Shown one piece after another: positions 34,501 through 43,378 of a stretch of 64,000 nucleotides of DNA. Both the position numbers and the translations under genes were made by a program. The stretch comes from Flavisolibacter longurius. GTDB taxonomy: Bacteria; Bacteroidota; Bacteroidia; Chitinophagales; Chitinophagaceae. The notes beneath the pieces were generated by a model, which saw nothing but the letters and a program-made list of their open reading frames with translations, did not search any database and was not told the DNA's origin. The stretch spans positions 1 to 64,000 of the forward strand of contig JABUMY010000006.1 of NCBI GenBank assembly GCA_013327885.1, in the 5' to 3' direction. Each line of letters opens with the position of its first letter. Within the stretch, counting starts at the first letter, position 1.

Positions 34501-35215
34501 TGCTTTGCTTTTCACCCGTATTGATGCAAAGCAGGATGTCGTGGGCATTGTAGTCATCGCGGTCAGTATAGTGACTGTCATTGGTGGCAATCACGGGCAC
34601 ATTGTACTTTTTTGCAAACTTCAGCAGCACCTGGTTGATGGTTTCCTGCTCCTGCATGTTGTGGCGCTGCAACTCGATGAAGTAATCTTCGCCAAACATA
34701 TCCAGCCACCATTTGAATTCTTTTTCGGCAGCGTCCTCGCCATCGTGCAAAATTGTTTGCGGCACATAGGCACCAATACAGCAGGTGGTAGCAATCAGTC
34801 CTTCGTGGTATTGCTCTATCAACTGCTTGTCAATACGTGGGTACTTGGAGTACATGCCCTCGAGATAACCAAGAGAGGTCAGCTTGATCAGGTTCTGGTA
34901 CCCAGTGGCGTTTTTTGCAAGTAGTACCTGGTGGTACCGCTCATCGCGTTGTTCTTTGGAAAAGGTTTTCCGGGTGCGGTCTTCCACTACGTAAAATTCG
35001 CAACCCACCACCGGCTTTACTTTTACGCTGCCGTCGTCATTCTTGTGTTTATACGCTTCGGAAACAAATTCAAAGGCACCGAACATATTGCCGTGATCGG
35101 TGATGGCAACGGCAGGCATTCCTTCCTTTATTGCTTTTTTGTACAGTGCCTGGATGTTGGCGGCACCGTCGAGCAACGAAAACTGTGTATGGACGTGTAA
35201 ATGTGAAAATTTCAT
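31580..35215 (-). CDS. dnaE: DNA polymerase III alpha subunit
   Basis: A 1211-residue replicative polymerase: PHP domain (about 1-290, [16 protein letters not shown]), palm with catalytic carboxylates in PDIDTDF (about 422-428), finger and thumb blocks ([60 protein letters not shown]), helix-hairpin-helix (about 830-900) and a C-terminal OB-fold ([21 protein letters not shown]). It copies DNA as part of the polymerase III core. The sequence upstream of the ATG has AGGAG about 7 bases away, one of few such sites here. It is a single gene diverging from the NlpC/P60 gene. Confidence 0.97.
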   Translation of the reverse strand: [1211 protein letters not shown]

Positions 35216-35261
35216 CAGGTCTCCTCTTGATCAATATCATTAATTCGAAAAGAATTACGAC

Positions 35262-35269
35262 TATTTTTG
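35262..35269 (+). promoter_or_regulatory. -7 box TATTTTTG for the NlpC/P60 gene
   Basis: It matches TAnnTTTG. The ATG at 35398 would then have a leader of about 125 bases, longer than elsewhere in the window. A weak TTG at 35227-35229 lies far upstream. Confidence 0.4.
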
Positions 35270-35397
35270 CGCAAGTTACAGCGGATAGGAGCTACAATAT
35301 TGGTTCCGTTTCGTTGAAAGAAATCCACATTGTGTGGGAAAAATGGTTCAAAGCCCTTATTTTCGTTTTTTTCCACGAGAACCTAAAAACAAGCCAC

Positions 35398-36114
35398 ATG
35401 GTAAAAAAAATCCTGATCCTAACCACCACCTTGTTCTTTATTGGAGCATTCTCTTCCGTATCTGCCCAAACTTCTGCTAAACAAGTTAGCACTGATTATT
35501 CAAAAGCAAACTTTAAATTTTTGGACGATATTTCGGTAGACCCGGTGGCTGATGAAAAACCCGCAGAACCCGTTCGTGTAGCGGTTCCCAATGTAAAAAA
35601 AGACCTTTTATTCGCGGCCTCAAAAACCAACAGCGAAGTCAACATTGAAGGTGCACACAATCTGCAATTCAAGTATTCTCTTTTGCTGGATGTTGAAGTT
35701 GAATTGCTGAAGAACATGAACCTGCTGCGCATTATTGAAGACTGGTATGGTACCCGTTACCGTTACGGCGGCAGCAACAAAAGCGGTATCGACTGCTCGG
35801 CGCTGATGCAGGTTTTCTTTGCTTCGCTTTATGGCATTGCCCTTCCCCGCACGGCAAAAATGCAGTACGATCAAAGCCGCACCATTTCCCGCACCGAACT
35901 GAAAGAAGGCGATCTTCTTTTCTTCAATACAACAGGTGGAGTTTCGCATGTAGGCATGTATCTTACCAACAACAAATTTGTTCACGCCTCTTCGTCAAAT
36001 GGGGTAACGGTTTCCGATATGTTTGAGCCTTATTACGCCAACCGTCTTATTGGTGTTGGAAGAGTACTGCCCGAAGACGGCCCAACCCAAATGCCAGCAA
36101 CTTTACTTCCCTAG
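35398..36114 (+). CDS. Secreted NlpC/P60 cysteine peptidase
   Basis: A 238-residue exported protein (signal peptide 1-23, ending VSAQ) with an NlpC/P60 domain at about 106-232. The catalytic Cys133 is in SGIDCSALMQ, His184 in GVSHVGMYL and His196 in FVHASSSNGV. These enzymes cut peptide stems of peptidoglycan, so it probably acts on the cell wall. The start is the ATG at 35398, since the frame reaching to 35131 overlaps the dnaE gene and carries no signal. A large terminator follows. Confidence 0.92.
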   Translation: MVKKILILTTTLFFIGAFSSVSAQTSAKQVSTDYSKANFKFLDDISVDPVADEKPAEPVRVAVPNVKKDLLFAASKTNSEVNIEGAHNLQFKYSLLLDVEVELLKNMNLLRIIEDWYGTRYRYGGSNKSGIDCSALMQVFFASLYGIALPRTAKMQYDQSRTISRTELKEGDLLFFNTTGGVSHVGMYLTNNKFVHASSSNGVTVSDMFEPYYANRLIGVGRVLPEDGPTQMPATLLP

Positions 36115-36124
36115 AATAAACAAA

Positions 36125-36170
36125 TAGAAACAGAAAAGCCGCGGAATCGTCCGCGGCTTTTCTGTTTCTA
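36125..36170 (+). terminator. Very long perfect terminator stem
   Basis: Perfect 21-bp arms (36125-36145 and 36150-36170) with a 4-base ATCG loop and a GC-rich top (CCGCGGA). It lies 10 bp past the stop of the NlpC/P60 gene. A and T-rich outer arms make it usable in both directions. Confidence 0.75.
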
Positions 36171-36294
36171 TTACTATTATCTTTTCTAATTCTCCTGTTG
36201 TTTGGTCTGGCTACCATCATTTCTCTTCCCAACTAACTTCCAATACTGATAACTACTAACTTTTTACTGCGTACTGCTTACTGCCTACTCTTCT

Positions 36295-37797
36295 CTAACC
36301 TCCACGCAACCGCTTCCGAACCGTTTGCCAAAGCGGCAACAAGTCGGCTGAAAGATTGAGCTTTATGGTAAGAATCGCAAAGGGCACCAGGAAGACCATG
36401 CTCCGGATGGCCAACCAGTGCAGGCCGGTATACTCCCGGAAAGGCAAGTAGGCCAATACAAAACAAAGAGCGGCAACCAACAGTGCATACAGGGTTTTGC
36501 GGGTGAATGGCTGCATACCAAACTTACGGTAAAGGAATACAAACCTTATTACATTGTATACGGAAAACGATATCAGGTTGGCCAGCGCCGGACCGTACAT
36601 GCCAAGGGAACGGGTCAGGAAAAAGTTCAGGGGCAGCATCAGGCCAAGAAGAATAAGACCAGACGTGAATTCAAACTTCCAAAAGCTGGAGGTGCCGATA
36701 ATCTGTGCGTTCACACCGGTACCCATATCAATGATGCGGGTCAGTCCAAAATAAAAAAACACCCATTTTGCATCGAGATAAGCAGGCTGTAACTGGAAGG
36801 TGGCAATACCGTCTTCAAAATTCATCCAGATAAGGCTGAACATTGCCACGGAAAACAGCAGCTGGTTAATGGAAGACTGCTGGTAGATGCGGTGGATGCG
36901 ATCGTAGTCCTTTTCCCGCCAGGCGGCGGAAAGCGGTCCAGTAGCTGCTGAAATAACGGCACGTTGCGGTGCCTGGATAAGACTGGTCATGTATTGCCCA
37001 AACGTAAAAATGCCGGCAGCACCAATCCCATTGGGAAGAATGGCTGCAATAAACAAGGTGTCTACCACGGAAGACAAACTAAATATGAGCCCTCCGCTCC
37101 AGACAAAACCAACTAACGCCTTTATCTTGTTCTTAAATCGCCGGGTAACTTTGCTGATGGTGAGGGTAAAATGCAGGTGTCCCTGCATAGCAAGGTAGAT
37201 AAACAAAAACAAAACCAGCCCCACATATACAAATGCATACAAGCCGATAAACGTACTAAAGCTCTCAATCAACCCAAACATGGTCAAGGCAATTAGCACC
37301 GTTACAAAAACCCGGAACATAACCTCTTTTAGCACATTGCTAAGCACCGCTTTTTGCAACTGCCAGGTATACACGTCCAGCACCATAAAAATGGTATAAC
37401 CAAATCCAAAGGGAAAAAGCCAGTAATAATAGCGTAAAAGTTCAGGCGAGTTGTTAAAGACGTTTGTGACCAATGTTTCTTTAAATAAGATACCAAGAAT
37501 GATCACAGGTAAAAATCCTATGCAAGGAATGATGAGTGCAATGGTTAGCAGGTCGTTTTTCTTTGGCGGAAGATGCGCTTTGTAATAGGGAAAAAATTTG
37601 GTGACAAATGCAGGCATGGCCACGCTGGAAAGTGAATACATGAGCTGCGCCATGGCCACAAAAATGGCCGTCAGTCCAAACTGTTCTTTGGTAAATCCTC
37701 CCTGCCTTGTAAATAAATAGGTATTGAAAAAGCCAATGACAAAACCAACGTACACCACCATCGACGAAACAATACTTTGCCTGCGGATGGTGCTCAT
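36295..37797 (-). CDS. Polysaccharide flippase (MOP superfamily, Wzx-like)
   Basis: A 500-residue inner-membrane protein with about 12-14 membrane segments. It starts MSTIRRQSIVSSMVVYVGFVIGF, the usual N-terminal helix of the polysaccharide_synt/MATE-like MOP transporters, and ends in a C-terminal set (LIRFVFLYRKFGMQPFTRKTLYALLVAAL). Relatives flip lipid-linked sugar repeats to the outer leaflet, for lipopolysaccharide or surface polymer. Its substrate is not predictable; it is not adjacent to glycosyltransferases here. Confidence 0.85.
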   Translation of the reverse strand: MSTIRRQSIVSSMVVYVGFVIGFFNTYLFTRQGGFTKEQFGLTAIFVAMAQLMYSLSSVAMPAFVTKFFPYYKAHLPPKKNDLLTIALIIPCIGFLPVIILGILFKETLVTNVFNNSPELLRYYYWLFPFGFGYTIFMVLDVYTWQLQKAVLSNVLKEVMFRVFVTVLIALTMFGLIESFSTFIGLYAFVYVGLVLFLFIYLAMQGHLHFTLTISKVTRRFKNKIKALVGFVWSGGLIFSLSSVVDTLFIAAILPNGIGAAGIFTFGQYMTSLIQAPQRAVISAATGPLSAAWREKDYDRIHRIYQQSSINQLLFSVAMFSLIWMNFEDGIATFQLQPAYLDAKWVFFYFGLTRIIDMGTGVNAQIIGTSSFWKFEFTSGLILLGLMLPLNFFLTRSLGMYGPALANLISFSVYNVIRFVFLYRKFGMQPFTRKTLYALLVAALCFVLAYLPFREYTGLHWLAIRSMVFLVPFAILTIKLNLSADLLPLWQTVRKRLRGG

Positions 37798-37882
37798 TGC
37801 TTTTCCCTGGGTTTGGGTGGATTAAGTGGGTTGCCGCAACTACTAGATGCGCTCTTCTTTCGCGTCATTTCCGGCAAAGAAA

Positions 37883-39529
37883 TCACAGTTTCTTTAGATT
37901 GATGTAAAAGTTTTTATCCACGCTGAACGATTGGCCTTTTTTTAATTTGATGGATTTCCACTCAGCAACCGGTGAAAACCAGGTGCCATCAACCAGTTTT
38001 AGCGGCATGTCAAAACCGGGTACTACGTCTGTCCAGCGGTAGCGAACATCATTCCCAATCTGCCGGTATTCAAGCCTTGGAATTTTAACGGTGCGCAGGT
38101 ACTGGTCAAAAAACCTGCGAAGGTCTTTTCCGCTTTGGGTGACGATGTAGGTCTCTACTTCTTTACCGGAAACGGTTTGGTGATAAAATTGCTTGTTAAG
38201 TCCGCGGAGTATTTGGCGAAACAGGTCATCGTCATTTAACACCTGCCGCAGTGTATGCAGGATATTGGCCCCTTTAAAATACATGTCAGCACTGCCTTCG
38301 TAGCGAACACCAAATTTCCCCTGAATAGGCCTGTCAGCCACAATATTTTTTCGTAAGCCCTGGGTATAAGCATTAGCAGCATCTTTGCCCCACCTGTTTT
38401 CAATGTACAGCGGTTCTGAATAAGTAGTAAAACCTTCGTGCACCCACATATCCGCCCTGTCGGCTGCGGTGATGTTGTTGCCAAACCATTCATGGCCGGT
38501 TTCGTGGACGATAATATAGTCCCACTTTAATCCCCAACCGGTACCGGAAAGATCGGTGCCCAGGTAACCATTTTTAAAGCCATTGCCATACGCAACAGCG
38601 CTTTGGTGCTCCATTCCTAGGTATGGCGATTGAATCAATTGGTAGCCGTCTTTGTAAAACGGATAGGGCCCAAACCAATGCTCGAAGGAGCGGAGCGTAG
38701 GCTTGACCTGCTCAAACTGCTTTTTTGCTTTTCCTTCTTCATAATCCAGTATCCAGTAGCTAAGGTCAAGTTTGCCCCCTTCACCCATCAGCGTGTCCTT
38801 CCATTGTGTGTAATGACCAATGTAGGGAATAATATTATAAGGGTTGATAGGAGAGGCCACCTCCCAGGTAACGCTTTTTTTACCCTGGTTAGCGACGATG
38901 TTTTTCAAACGTCCATTGCCAACAGCCGTAAGTTCCTCCGGCACTATCATGGTAAGTGTGGCACCGTTATCGGGTTCATCGCTCCAAAGGTCTTTGCAGG
39001 GATACCAGGTAGATGCGCCATCGCTTTCGCAGGCAACGCTCATCCACGGCCGTCCCTTGGCGTCTTTTGTCCAAACCCAACCGCCATCCCAGGGTGCATT
39101 CACGGCTTCTTTGGGCTTGCCGTGATAGTTGATTGTCAGGGATTGAATGCTGCCTTTTTTTGCTTTGGGAAGAAGGATAAAATAATGTGGCCCTTCGTTG
39201 TAACTGTTTTTTGGATTGGTGCGATCGAGGTATGAACCGTTGGAAAAGATACTATCGATCTGCATTGGGGCCTGCAGGTCAATTTGCAGGTAGGGATGTG
39301 GATTGTCGGAGATGACCTTGTACCGGATTGTTGTTTTTCCTTTGATGGTTTTGGTGGAATAATCCGGGCTTACAGTCAGGTCGTAATGCAGCACATCCCA
39401 CCAGGCCCGCTGCGGCGTATTGCCGCAGAAGATGCTATCCACCCGGGTAAAACGCTGCTTTTCTTCCTGTGCAAAAAGCGAAACCGAAAAGAAAAACAAG
39501 GTCGAAAAAAGAATCAGGTTTTTTTTCAT
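37883..39529 (-). CDS. M1 family aminopeptidase, secreted
   Basis: A 548-residue metallopeptidase with a signal peptide (1-20). The gluzincin motif HETGHEWFGNN lies at about 340-350, with the third zinc ligand in HEGFTTYSE some 20 residues on. A saddle-like N-terminal beta domain (YDLTVSPDYSTKTIKGKTTIRY) and the GAME-like exopeptidase segment (YLGMEHQSAVAYGNG) are present. No ERAP-type long C-terminal helical domain follows. It should trim N-terminal residues from peptides in the periplasm. It diverges from an oligopeptide-binding lipoprotein, which may reflect a peptide-use theme. Confidence 0.93.
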   Translation of the reverse strand: MKKNLILFSTLFFFSVSLFAQEEKQRFTRVDSIFCGNTPQRAWWDVLHYDLTVSPDYSTKTIKGKTTIRYKVISDNPHPYLQIDLQAPMQIDSIFSNGSYLDRTNPKNSYNEGPHYFILLPKAKKGSIQSLTINYHGKPKEAVNAPWDGGWVWTKDAKGRPWMSVACESDGASTWYPCKDLWSDEPDNGATLTMIVPEELTAVGNGRLKNIVANQGKKSVTWEVASPINPYNIIPYIGHYTQWKDTLMGEGGKLDLSYWILDYEEGKAKKQFEQVKPTLRSFEHWFGPYPFYKDGYQLIQSPYLGMEHQSAVAYGNGFKNGYLGTDLSGTGWGLKWDYIIVHETGHEWFGNNITAADRADMWVHEGFTTYSEPLYIENRWGKDAANAYTQGLRKNIVADRPIQGKFGVRYEGSADMYFKGANILHTLRQVLNDDDLFRQILRGLNKQFYHQTVSGKEVETYIVTQSGKDLRRFFDQYLRTVKIPRLEYRQIGNDVRYRWTDVVPGFDMPLKLVDGTWFSPVAEWKSIKLKKGQSFSVDKNFYINLKKL

Positions 39530-39591
39530 AAAGACGATTTCGCATTTCCATTTGGAATCGTTTGCTAATTTAGACGGTTACTGCCAGTACT

Positions 39592-41232
39592 ATGTTCCGT
39601 ACAACGAGATATTTAACCTTTTACATTTTATTCCTCTCTCTTTTCGCTTCCTGCTATAGTGGCGAAAAAGAAGAAGCCGCTATTTTTCATTACAACGAAA
39701 GCACAGGGGTGGCTTCCATCGACCCGGCATTTGCCAAAAACCAATCCATCATGTGGGTGATTCACCAGTTATACAATACCCTGGTGGAAGTTGACAGCAA
39801 CCTGAATATTGTTCCGTCACTGGCCAAACGCTGGGACGTATCAGAAGACAAAAAAACCTATACATTTTTCCTTCGGGACGATGTTTTTTTTCACGATGAT
39901 GCCTGCTTTCCTGATGGTAAAGGGCGGCGTATGACGGCAAGCGATGTGGCCTATAGCTTTAACCGCATCATTCACCCGGCAACCGCCAGTCCGGGTTCCT
40001 GGGTCTTCAATGGGAAGGTCGACAGTCTGCAAGGCTTCCAAGCTTTAAATGATACCACTTTTCAATTAAAATTGCTTGCACCTTACAACCCCATCCTCGG
40101 AATTTTATCCATGCAGTATTGTTCGGTAATTCCAGAGGAAGCGGTAAAAAAATATGGTCCAGACTTTAGAAGCCATGCAGTAGGCACCGGGCCTTTCCGG
40201 TTTGTTGATTGGGAAGAAGGGCAGGCCATGATCCTGAAAAAAAATGAAAACTATTTTGAACGGGACAGTGCCGGAAACCGGCTTCCTTATTTAGATGGCA
40301 TCAAGCTTAGTTTTTACGACAGCAAGGCAACCGAATTCCTGCTTTTTCGGCAGGGAAAACTTGATTTTATCAACGACATTGATGCGTCTTTTAAAGATGA
40401 AGTATTAACCAAGACCGGCACCCTGCGAAAGGATTGGCAGAACAAGATCAAGCTGCACACCAGTCCTTATTTGAACATCGAATACTTTGGAATTTTAGTG
40501 GATGAAGAAAACCCACTCGTGAAATCGTCACCACTCCGGTTGCAAAAGATACGGCAAGCGATCAACTATGGTTTCGACCGGGAGAAAATGGTCCTTTACC
40601 TGCGCAACTCGTTGGGAATTCCGGCCACAGCTGGCTTTGTACCAGCTGGCTTGCCTTCGTTTGATTCTGCAGCGGTAAAGGGATATACGTACAACCCGCA
40701 GCTTTCCCGCAGGCTGCTGGCAGAAGCAGGGGTCAATGCCGGTAATGCTCCGTCCATTAAACTGTACACCATTCCAATTTATTCGGACATTGCCAGTTAC
40801 ATTGCCCGGCAGCTGGAAGAGATCGGGTTGCAGGTGCAGGTGGATGTGGTGCAGAAATCCTTGCTGCTTGAATTAACCTCGAGTTCAAGAGCACCGTTTT
40901 TCCGGGGTAGCTGGATAGCAGACTACCCGGACGCCGAGAACTATCTTTCTGTTTTTTATTCGAAAAACCCGGCGCCGCCAAATTATACCCGATACAAAAA
41001 CCCGGCATTTGATGCCCTTTTTGAAAAAGCCATTGCCGAAACAAATGATTCGCTACGCTACCGGTTGTACCAGGAAGCCGACCAACTGATGATGCAGGAT
41101 GCACCGGTTGTGCCGCTTTGGTACGATGTGGCCGTTCACCTGGTGCAGCCGTGGGTGACCTCCTTTCGTCCCAATGCACTAAACCTTCTTGAGCTAAGGC
41201 ATACAAGGGTAAGAAAAGGTGAGAAGGATTAG
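39592..41232 (+). CDS. Oligopeptide-binding lipoprotein (family 5 solute-binding protein)
   Basis: A 546-residue lipoprotein (lipobox SLFASC, Cys at about 22) of the SBP_bac_5 family. Characteristic blocks are LYNTLVEVDSNLNIVPSLAKRWDVSEDKKTYTFFLRDDVFFHDD, GTGPFRFVDWEEGQAM and ADYPDAENYLSVFYSKNPAPPNYTRY. It should bind peptides or related solutes and hand them to an ABC transporter. No permease or ATPase lies next to it, so it may act as an orphan or use a distant transporter. It diverges from the M1 aminopeptidase with 62 bp between the start codons. Confidence 0.9.
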   Translation: MFRTTRYLTFYILFLSLFASCYSGEKEEAAIFHYNESTGVASIDPAFAKNQSIMWVIHQLYNTLVEVDSNLNIVPSLAKRWDVSEDKKTYTFFLRDDVFFHDDACFPDGKGRRMTASDVAYSFNRIIHPATASPGSWVFNGKVDSLQGFQALNDTTFQLKLLAPYNPILGILSMQYCSVIPEEAVKKYGPDFRSHAVGTGPFRFVDWEEGQAMILKKNENYFERDSAGNRLPYLDGIKLSFYDSKATEFLLFRQGKLDFINDIDASFKDEVLTKTGTLRKDWQNKIKLHTSPYLNIEYFGILVDEENPLVKSSPLRLQKIRQAINYGFDREKMVLYLRNSLGIPATAGFVPAGLPSFDSAAVKGYTYNPQLSRRLLAEAGVNAGNAPSIKLYTIPIYSDIASYIARQLEEIGLQVQVDVVQKSLLLELTSSSRAPFFRGSWIADYPDAENYLSVFYSKNPAPPNYTRYKNPAFDALFEKAIAETNDSLRYRLYQEADQLMMQDAPVVPLWYDVAVHLVQPWVTSFRPNALNLLELRHTRVRKGEKD

Positions 41233-41435
41233 CCGGGGAGACGGAAAGACGGGAAACGATAACTGCAATTTTTGCGTTCACAAATAGGCCTTCAATAAAT
41301 CCTGATGAATTCGGACTTTATAGTTCAAGAGTTGAGTTTAGATTGATTTGAATTGAATAAATATGATCAAGTTAAAATCGACATATACAAATAACTCTTA
41401 TCGCCTCACCGCCTTCCCGGCCTAAAAATAAAAAA

Positions 41436-41451
41436 GGCCGCAATTGCGGCC
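41436..41451. terminator. Terminator between the solute-binding gene and pepP
   Basis: A palindromic GC stem (GGCCGC-AATT-GCGGCC) flanked by an A-run on its left and T-rich sequence on its right, in the gap between two convergent genes. It can serve both. Confidence 0.7.
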
Positions 41452-41457
41452 CTCTTT

Positions 41458-42912
41458 TTAAAATGGTTTTTTGGGTGTTGTCTTCAGCGGTGGCAACTTG
41501 TAATTATCCAACACGCTGTTTTGCGCCATCATTTTTTCAATGGCTTCAATAGACCGTGGCGAAAAGGCGGAAAGCAATTCATAGCCGTCCTGTGTGATCA
41601 GCGCATCATCTTCAATGCGTACGGCAATGCCCCACCATTTTTTATCGCAATCGCTGTCGGGCATAATATAGATACCGGGCTCAATGGTGATCACCATGTC
41701 TTTTTTCAGCGGACCGTATTCGCTTTTGTCGTGCACATCCAATCCAATGTGGTGACCAAGCCCGTGAGGATAGTATTTACGGGCATCTTCTTTTTTCTTG
41801 GTAATGCCATGCTTCAACAAGCCGTCGGCAATCACATTAAATGCTGCTTGGTTAGCCACCTGCCAGGTAGAGCCATCTTTTAATGTTTTGAAGGCCGCTT
41901 CCTGAGCATCGTACACCAATTGGTAAATGATCTTTTCTTCGGGTGAAAACTTGCCTCGTGCTGGAATGGTACGGGTTACATCCGCCGTATAGCCGTGGTA
42001 GGCAGCACCAACATCCATCAGCAAAAGGTTGTTGCCAATCTTGGTGCGGTTGTTTTCGGTATAATGAAGAATGCAGCCGTTTTCGCCTGCGCCAACGATG
42101 GAACCGTAACCAACATGTTCGGAACCATATTTTTTATGAACGTATTCCTGCAAGCCCTGGATCTCTAATTCAGACATATCAGGACGCAGCGTTTTCATGA
42201 CTTCGTTATGACCCATGCAGGATATCTCAACTGCCTTACGCAGAAGATACATTTCTTCCGGCGTTTTTATTTCCCGTAACTGCGCGGTTATTTTCTGAAA
42301 ACCTTTGTGGTCTAGTACGCCTTTGTTGGATTCGCTCACATTGGCTACCGTTTTAAAATGCTGCAGCATGTTGTACAGGTCACCGGTACCGCGGCCTTTG
42401 CGCACATCTTCGGGTAGGGCATCCACCAGTATTTTGCTGATGCGGTTGCGATCAAGCGGGAAGTCTTTGAACTTGTCCCCGGTGAAAACCGTTTGCACCC
42501 CAAGCTTTTCTCTTACGCCTTCCGTGCCTAACCGGCGACCGGTCCACTGTTCAGCCCTTGCATTCTTTTCCTGAACAAAAAATACTTCCGTTACCATTTT
42601 GCCATCAGCATCGGGCTGAGGCTCTTTGAAAAGTAACAACACCGCATGCGGCTCTTTGTAGCCGGTAAAATAATAAAGGTCACGGTTAGGGTGGTAGTTG
42701 TATTCTACGTCTTCGGAAAAGACGCGGGTAGGCGCGGCAAACACCACCAGCACACTACTGTCGGGCATCAGGGCCCGGGCCGCATCACGCCGGCTCTTGT
42801 GAAAAGCAGGAGTGAGGTAGTCTGTTGGCAGATCGGCTTGCGCCAGCGAACAAAGCCAGGTGGTCGAAAAAACAAAAACGGTAACACAATACCGGAAGAA
42901 CGATCGGGACAT
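41458..42912 (-). CDS. pepP: Aminopeptidase P (M24B), exported
   Basis: A 484-residue pita-bread metallopeptidase with a signal peptide (1-25). The N-terminal AMP_N domain starts at about 32, and the M24 domain has the five metal ligands: Asp in MDVGAAYHGYTADVTRT (two Asp), His in HGLGHHIGLDVHD, Glu in ITIEPGIYI and Glu in VRIEDDAL. It releases N-terminal residues followed by proline. A lone gene here, with a terminator on its 3' side. Export to the periplasm is inferred from the signal. Confidence 0.9.
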   Translation of the reverse strand: MSRSFFRYCVTVFVFSTTWLCSLAQADLPTDYLTPAFHKSRRDAARALMPDSSVLVVFAAPTRVFSEDVEYNYHPNRDLYYFTGYKEPHAVLLLFKEPQPDADGKMVTEVFFVQEKNARAEQWTGRRLGTEGVREKLGVQTVFTGDKFKDFPLDRNRISKILVDALPEDVRKGRGTGDLYNMLQHFKTVANVSESNKGVLDHKGFQKITAQLREIKTPEEMYLLRKAVEISCMGHNEVMKTLRPDMSELEIQGLQEYVHKKYGSEHVGYGSIVGAGENGCILHYTENNRTKIGNNLLLMDVGAAYHGYTADVTRTIPARGKFSPEEKIIYQLVYDAQEAAFKTLKDGSTWQVANQAAFNVIADGLLKHGITKKKEDARKYYPHGLGHHIGLDVHDKSEYGPLKKDMVITIEPGIYIMPDSDCDKKWWGIAVRIEDDALITQDGYELLSAFSPRSIEAIEKMMAQNSVLDNYKLPPLKTTPKKPF

Positions 42913-42980
42913 AAAGCAGAATTTCCTCTAAAATAAGGAGAAGCGCTATATGATGACAGAATATCGGGGTTATAAACAAT

Positions 42981-43025
42981 GTTTGCAGAAGGGAAACCTG
43001 TTTCGAAACCTTCCCTTCTGCAAAC
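42981..43025. repeat. 15-bp perfect hairpin
   Basis: Arms GTTTGCAGAAGGGAA (42981-42995) and its complement (43011-43025) with a 15-base loop that is itself partly palindromic (GTTTCGAAAC). It lies between the small acidic gene and the pepP start. It could terminate the acidic gene, but the T-run is poor. Confidence 0.5.
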
Positions 43026-43111
43026 CGCTATATTTCCTTACCAGGTTTGATTTACAATTCCCGATGGTTTTCTGTACGTCGTCTCCTGGTTATTCCTTTA
43101 ACCCGGAAGCC

Positions 43112-43378
43112 TTATTCTTCGTCTTCCTCGTAGTAAGATTCTTCGCTGCTGTTGTATTGTTTTTCCCATGCCTCTACTTTTTGGTCGTCGAGACATTCTA
43201 TTATATCATAGATAGGATCTGATTTCCGTCGCCATTCTGTGATCAGCTCATCCTGATATTTAAACACATAAAGACAATGGTCCGTTTCCACAGTAACTTT
43301 TACCAACTCAATGATGGAATCAAATTCTTCCTGCACCAGGTAATAACATCCAGGTTCCAGCAATCCATACGAATACAT
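43112..43378 (-). CDS. Small acidic protein of unknown function
   Basis: An 88-residue acidic protein, with a Glu/Asp-rich tail (SSEESYYEEDEE). The first ATG (43384) leaves no room for ribosome binding, while the second (43378) is 6 bases after GGAGG, so I start there (MYSYGLLEPG). The middle reads LVQEEFDSIIELVKVTVETDHCLYVFKYQDELITEWRRKSDPIYDIIECL, suggesting an all-beta then helical fold. No family is recognised. It could bind basic protein or nucleic acid partners (inference). It lies upstream of the hairpin at 42981-43025. Confidence 0.6.
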   Translation of the reverse strand: MYSYGLLEPGCYYLVQEEFDSIIELVKVTVETDHCLYVFKYQDELITEWRRKSDPIYDIIECLDDQKVEAWEKQYNSSEESYYEEDEE

